Positions 63,644-64,000 of a stretch of 64,000 bases of DNA are shown here, piece after piece. How positions within the stretch are numbered: the stretch's first letter is position 1; every line of letters begins with the position of its first letter. The DNA lies in assembly GCF_018531375.1 (NCBI RefSeq), contig NZ_JAHBOH010000001.1, positions 744,001 to 808,000 of the forward strand, read 5' to 3'. Source of the stretch: Cellulomonas fulva (GTDB lineage Bacteria; Actinomycetota; Actinomycetes; Actinomycetales; Cellulomonadaceae). Both the position numbers and the translations under genes were made by a program. Under the pieces are notes generated by a model, which worked only from the letters and a program-made list of their open reading frames with translations, did no database searches and had not been told where the DNA came from.

Positions 63644-64000
63644 GTGACGCACGTCGTGGTCATGGGGGTCTCGGGGACGGGCAAGACAAGCGTGGGCCGC
63701 CTGGTCGCGGACGCGCTCGGCCGGCCGTTCGTCGAGGGCGACGAGCTGCACCCGCCGTCCAACGTCGAGCGGATGCGCGCCGGCCTGCCGCTGACCGACG
63801 CGGACCGCGCGCCCTGGCTGGTCGCGATCCGGGACGTCCTCGACCAGCACGCGCGGGCCGGCTTGGACGTCGTCGTGGCGTGCTCGGCGCTGCGCCGCGC
63901 CTACCGGGACGTGCTGCGGCAGGCGCGCGGCGGCGTCACGTTCCTGCACCTGGTGGTGCCGCCCGACGAGCTCGCGCGCCGGATGGCCGCGCGCACGGGC
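63644..64000 (+). CDS. gntK: Gluconokinase, partial
   Basis: The first 119 codons are present. The P-loop VVMGVSGTGKTSVGRLV lies at residues 5-21, followed by EGDELHPPSNVERMRAGLPLTD and ACSALRRAYRDVLR, all diagnostic of GntK. It phosphorylates gluconate to 6-phosphogluconate. The GTG at 63644 has AGGAG 6 bases upstream. About 45-50 C-terminal residues are missing, beyond the window. Confidence 0.93.
   Translation, partial: MTHVVVMGVSGTGKTSVGRLVADALGRPFVEGDELHPPSNVERMRAGLPLTDADRAPWLVAIRDVLDQHARAGLDVVVACSALRRAYRDVLRQARGGVTFLHLVVPPDELARRMAARTG

Overview
The window is about 75% GC with strong third-position GC bias, GTG starts and many 4-bp start/stop overlaps. Its gene content is actinobacterial: a conservon-type HK/roadblock/DUF742/GTPase cluster, the proteasome activator Bpa, a DUF5926 protein, an LppM-like protein and LppX-like lipoprotein. 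Secreted plant-polysaccharide enzymes (a GH62 arabinofuranosidase with a CBM13 trefoil) and long lamin-tail surface proteins suggest a soil or plant-associated Cellulomonas-like member of the Micrococcales. The genus is an inference. Two tRNA genes are present; there is no rRNA, IS element, phage gene or CRISPR array.

Layout: 1-9.9 kb has a partial secreted lamin-tail protein, a lipoprotein, tRNA-Ser(GCU), a ThrE-type exporter, a YchJ protein, a DoxX-like protein, a DHA2 drug transporter and a secreted Ig/CNA-B-like protein. 9.98-12.9 kb has an RNB ribonuclease, an LppM-like protein and a DUF2200 protein. 13.0-20.6 kb is one tightly overlapping ABC operon of two ATPases and two very large FtsX/MacB-type permeases; the first ATPase carries an AbrB-like C-terminal hairpin. 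tRNA-Ser(UGA) and a DUF2252/PIN pair follow. 22.8-29.2 kb is the conservon-type signalling operon, with an unusually long histidine kinase whose last ~1000 residues are low-complexity. 29.3-33.2 kb has a quinone oxidoreductase, an AGE-family epimerase, Bpa and an EamA transporter.

33.3-36.9 kb is a sugar ABC import operon (binding protein, two permeases, no ATPase). It is bracketed by two related long palindromes and has a strong stem-loop between the binding protein and the permeases. 36.9-38.6 kb has a DMT transporter behind a broken aminotransferase (EctB-like C-terminus) joined out of frame to what looks like the start of an ABC exporter, a likely deletion scar. 38.7-43.8 kb has a HAD hydrolase, serS, a diacylglycerol-kinase-like lipid kinase, a GntR regulator and pheA. 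43.9-49.4 kb holds a 1507-residue membrane protein made of two tandem copies of a phosphodiesterase-like extracytoplasmic domain plus polytopic membrane domain, with a GT2 glycosyltransferase just upstream.

49.5-64 kb has a DNA alkyltransferase, a DUF5926 protein with a 14-bp minisatellite at its stop codon, phosphoglucomutase, a LacI regulator, a GNAT protein, two MFS transporters, an APH-like kinase, the GH62 enzyme with a probable operator, a VanY-like carboxypeptidase, a HK/LuxR two-component pair, a decayed lower-GC secreted-protein gene and the start of gluconokinase. Most genes are ordinary chromosomal genes. The most unusual items are the duplicated membrane protein, the ABC-AbrB fusion, the giant kinase tail, the paired palindromes, the deletion scar and the tandem repeats that abut stop codons.
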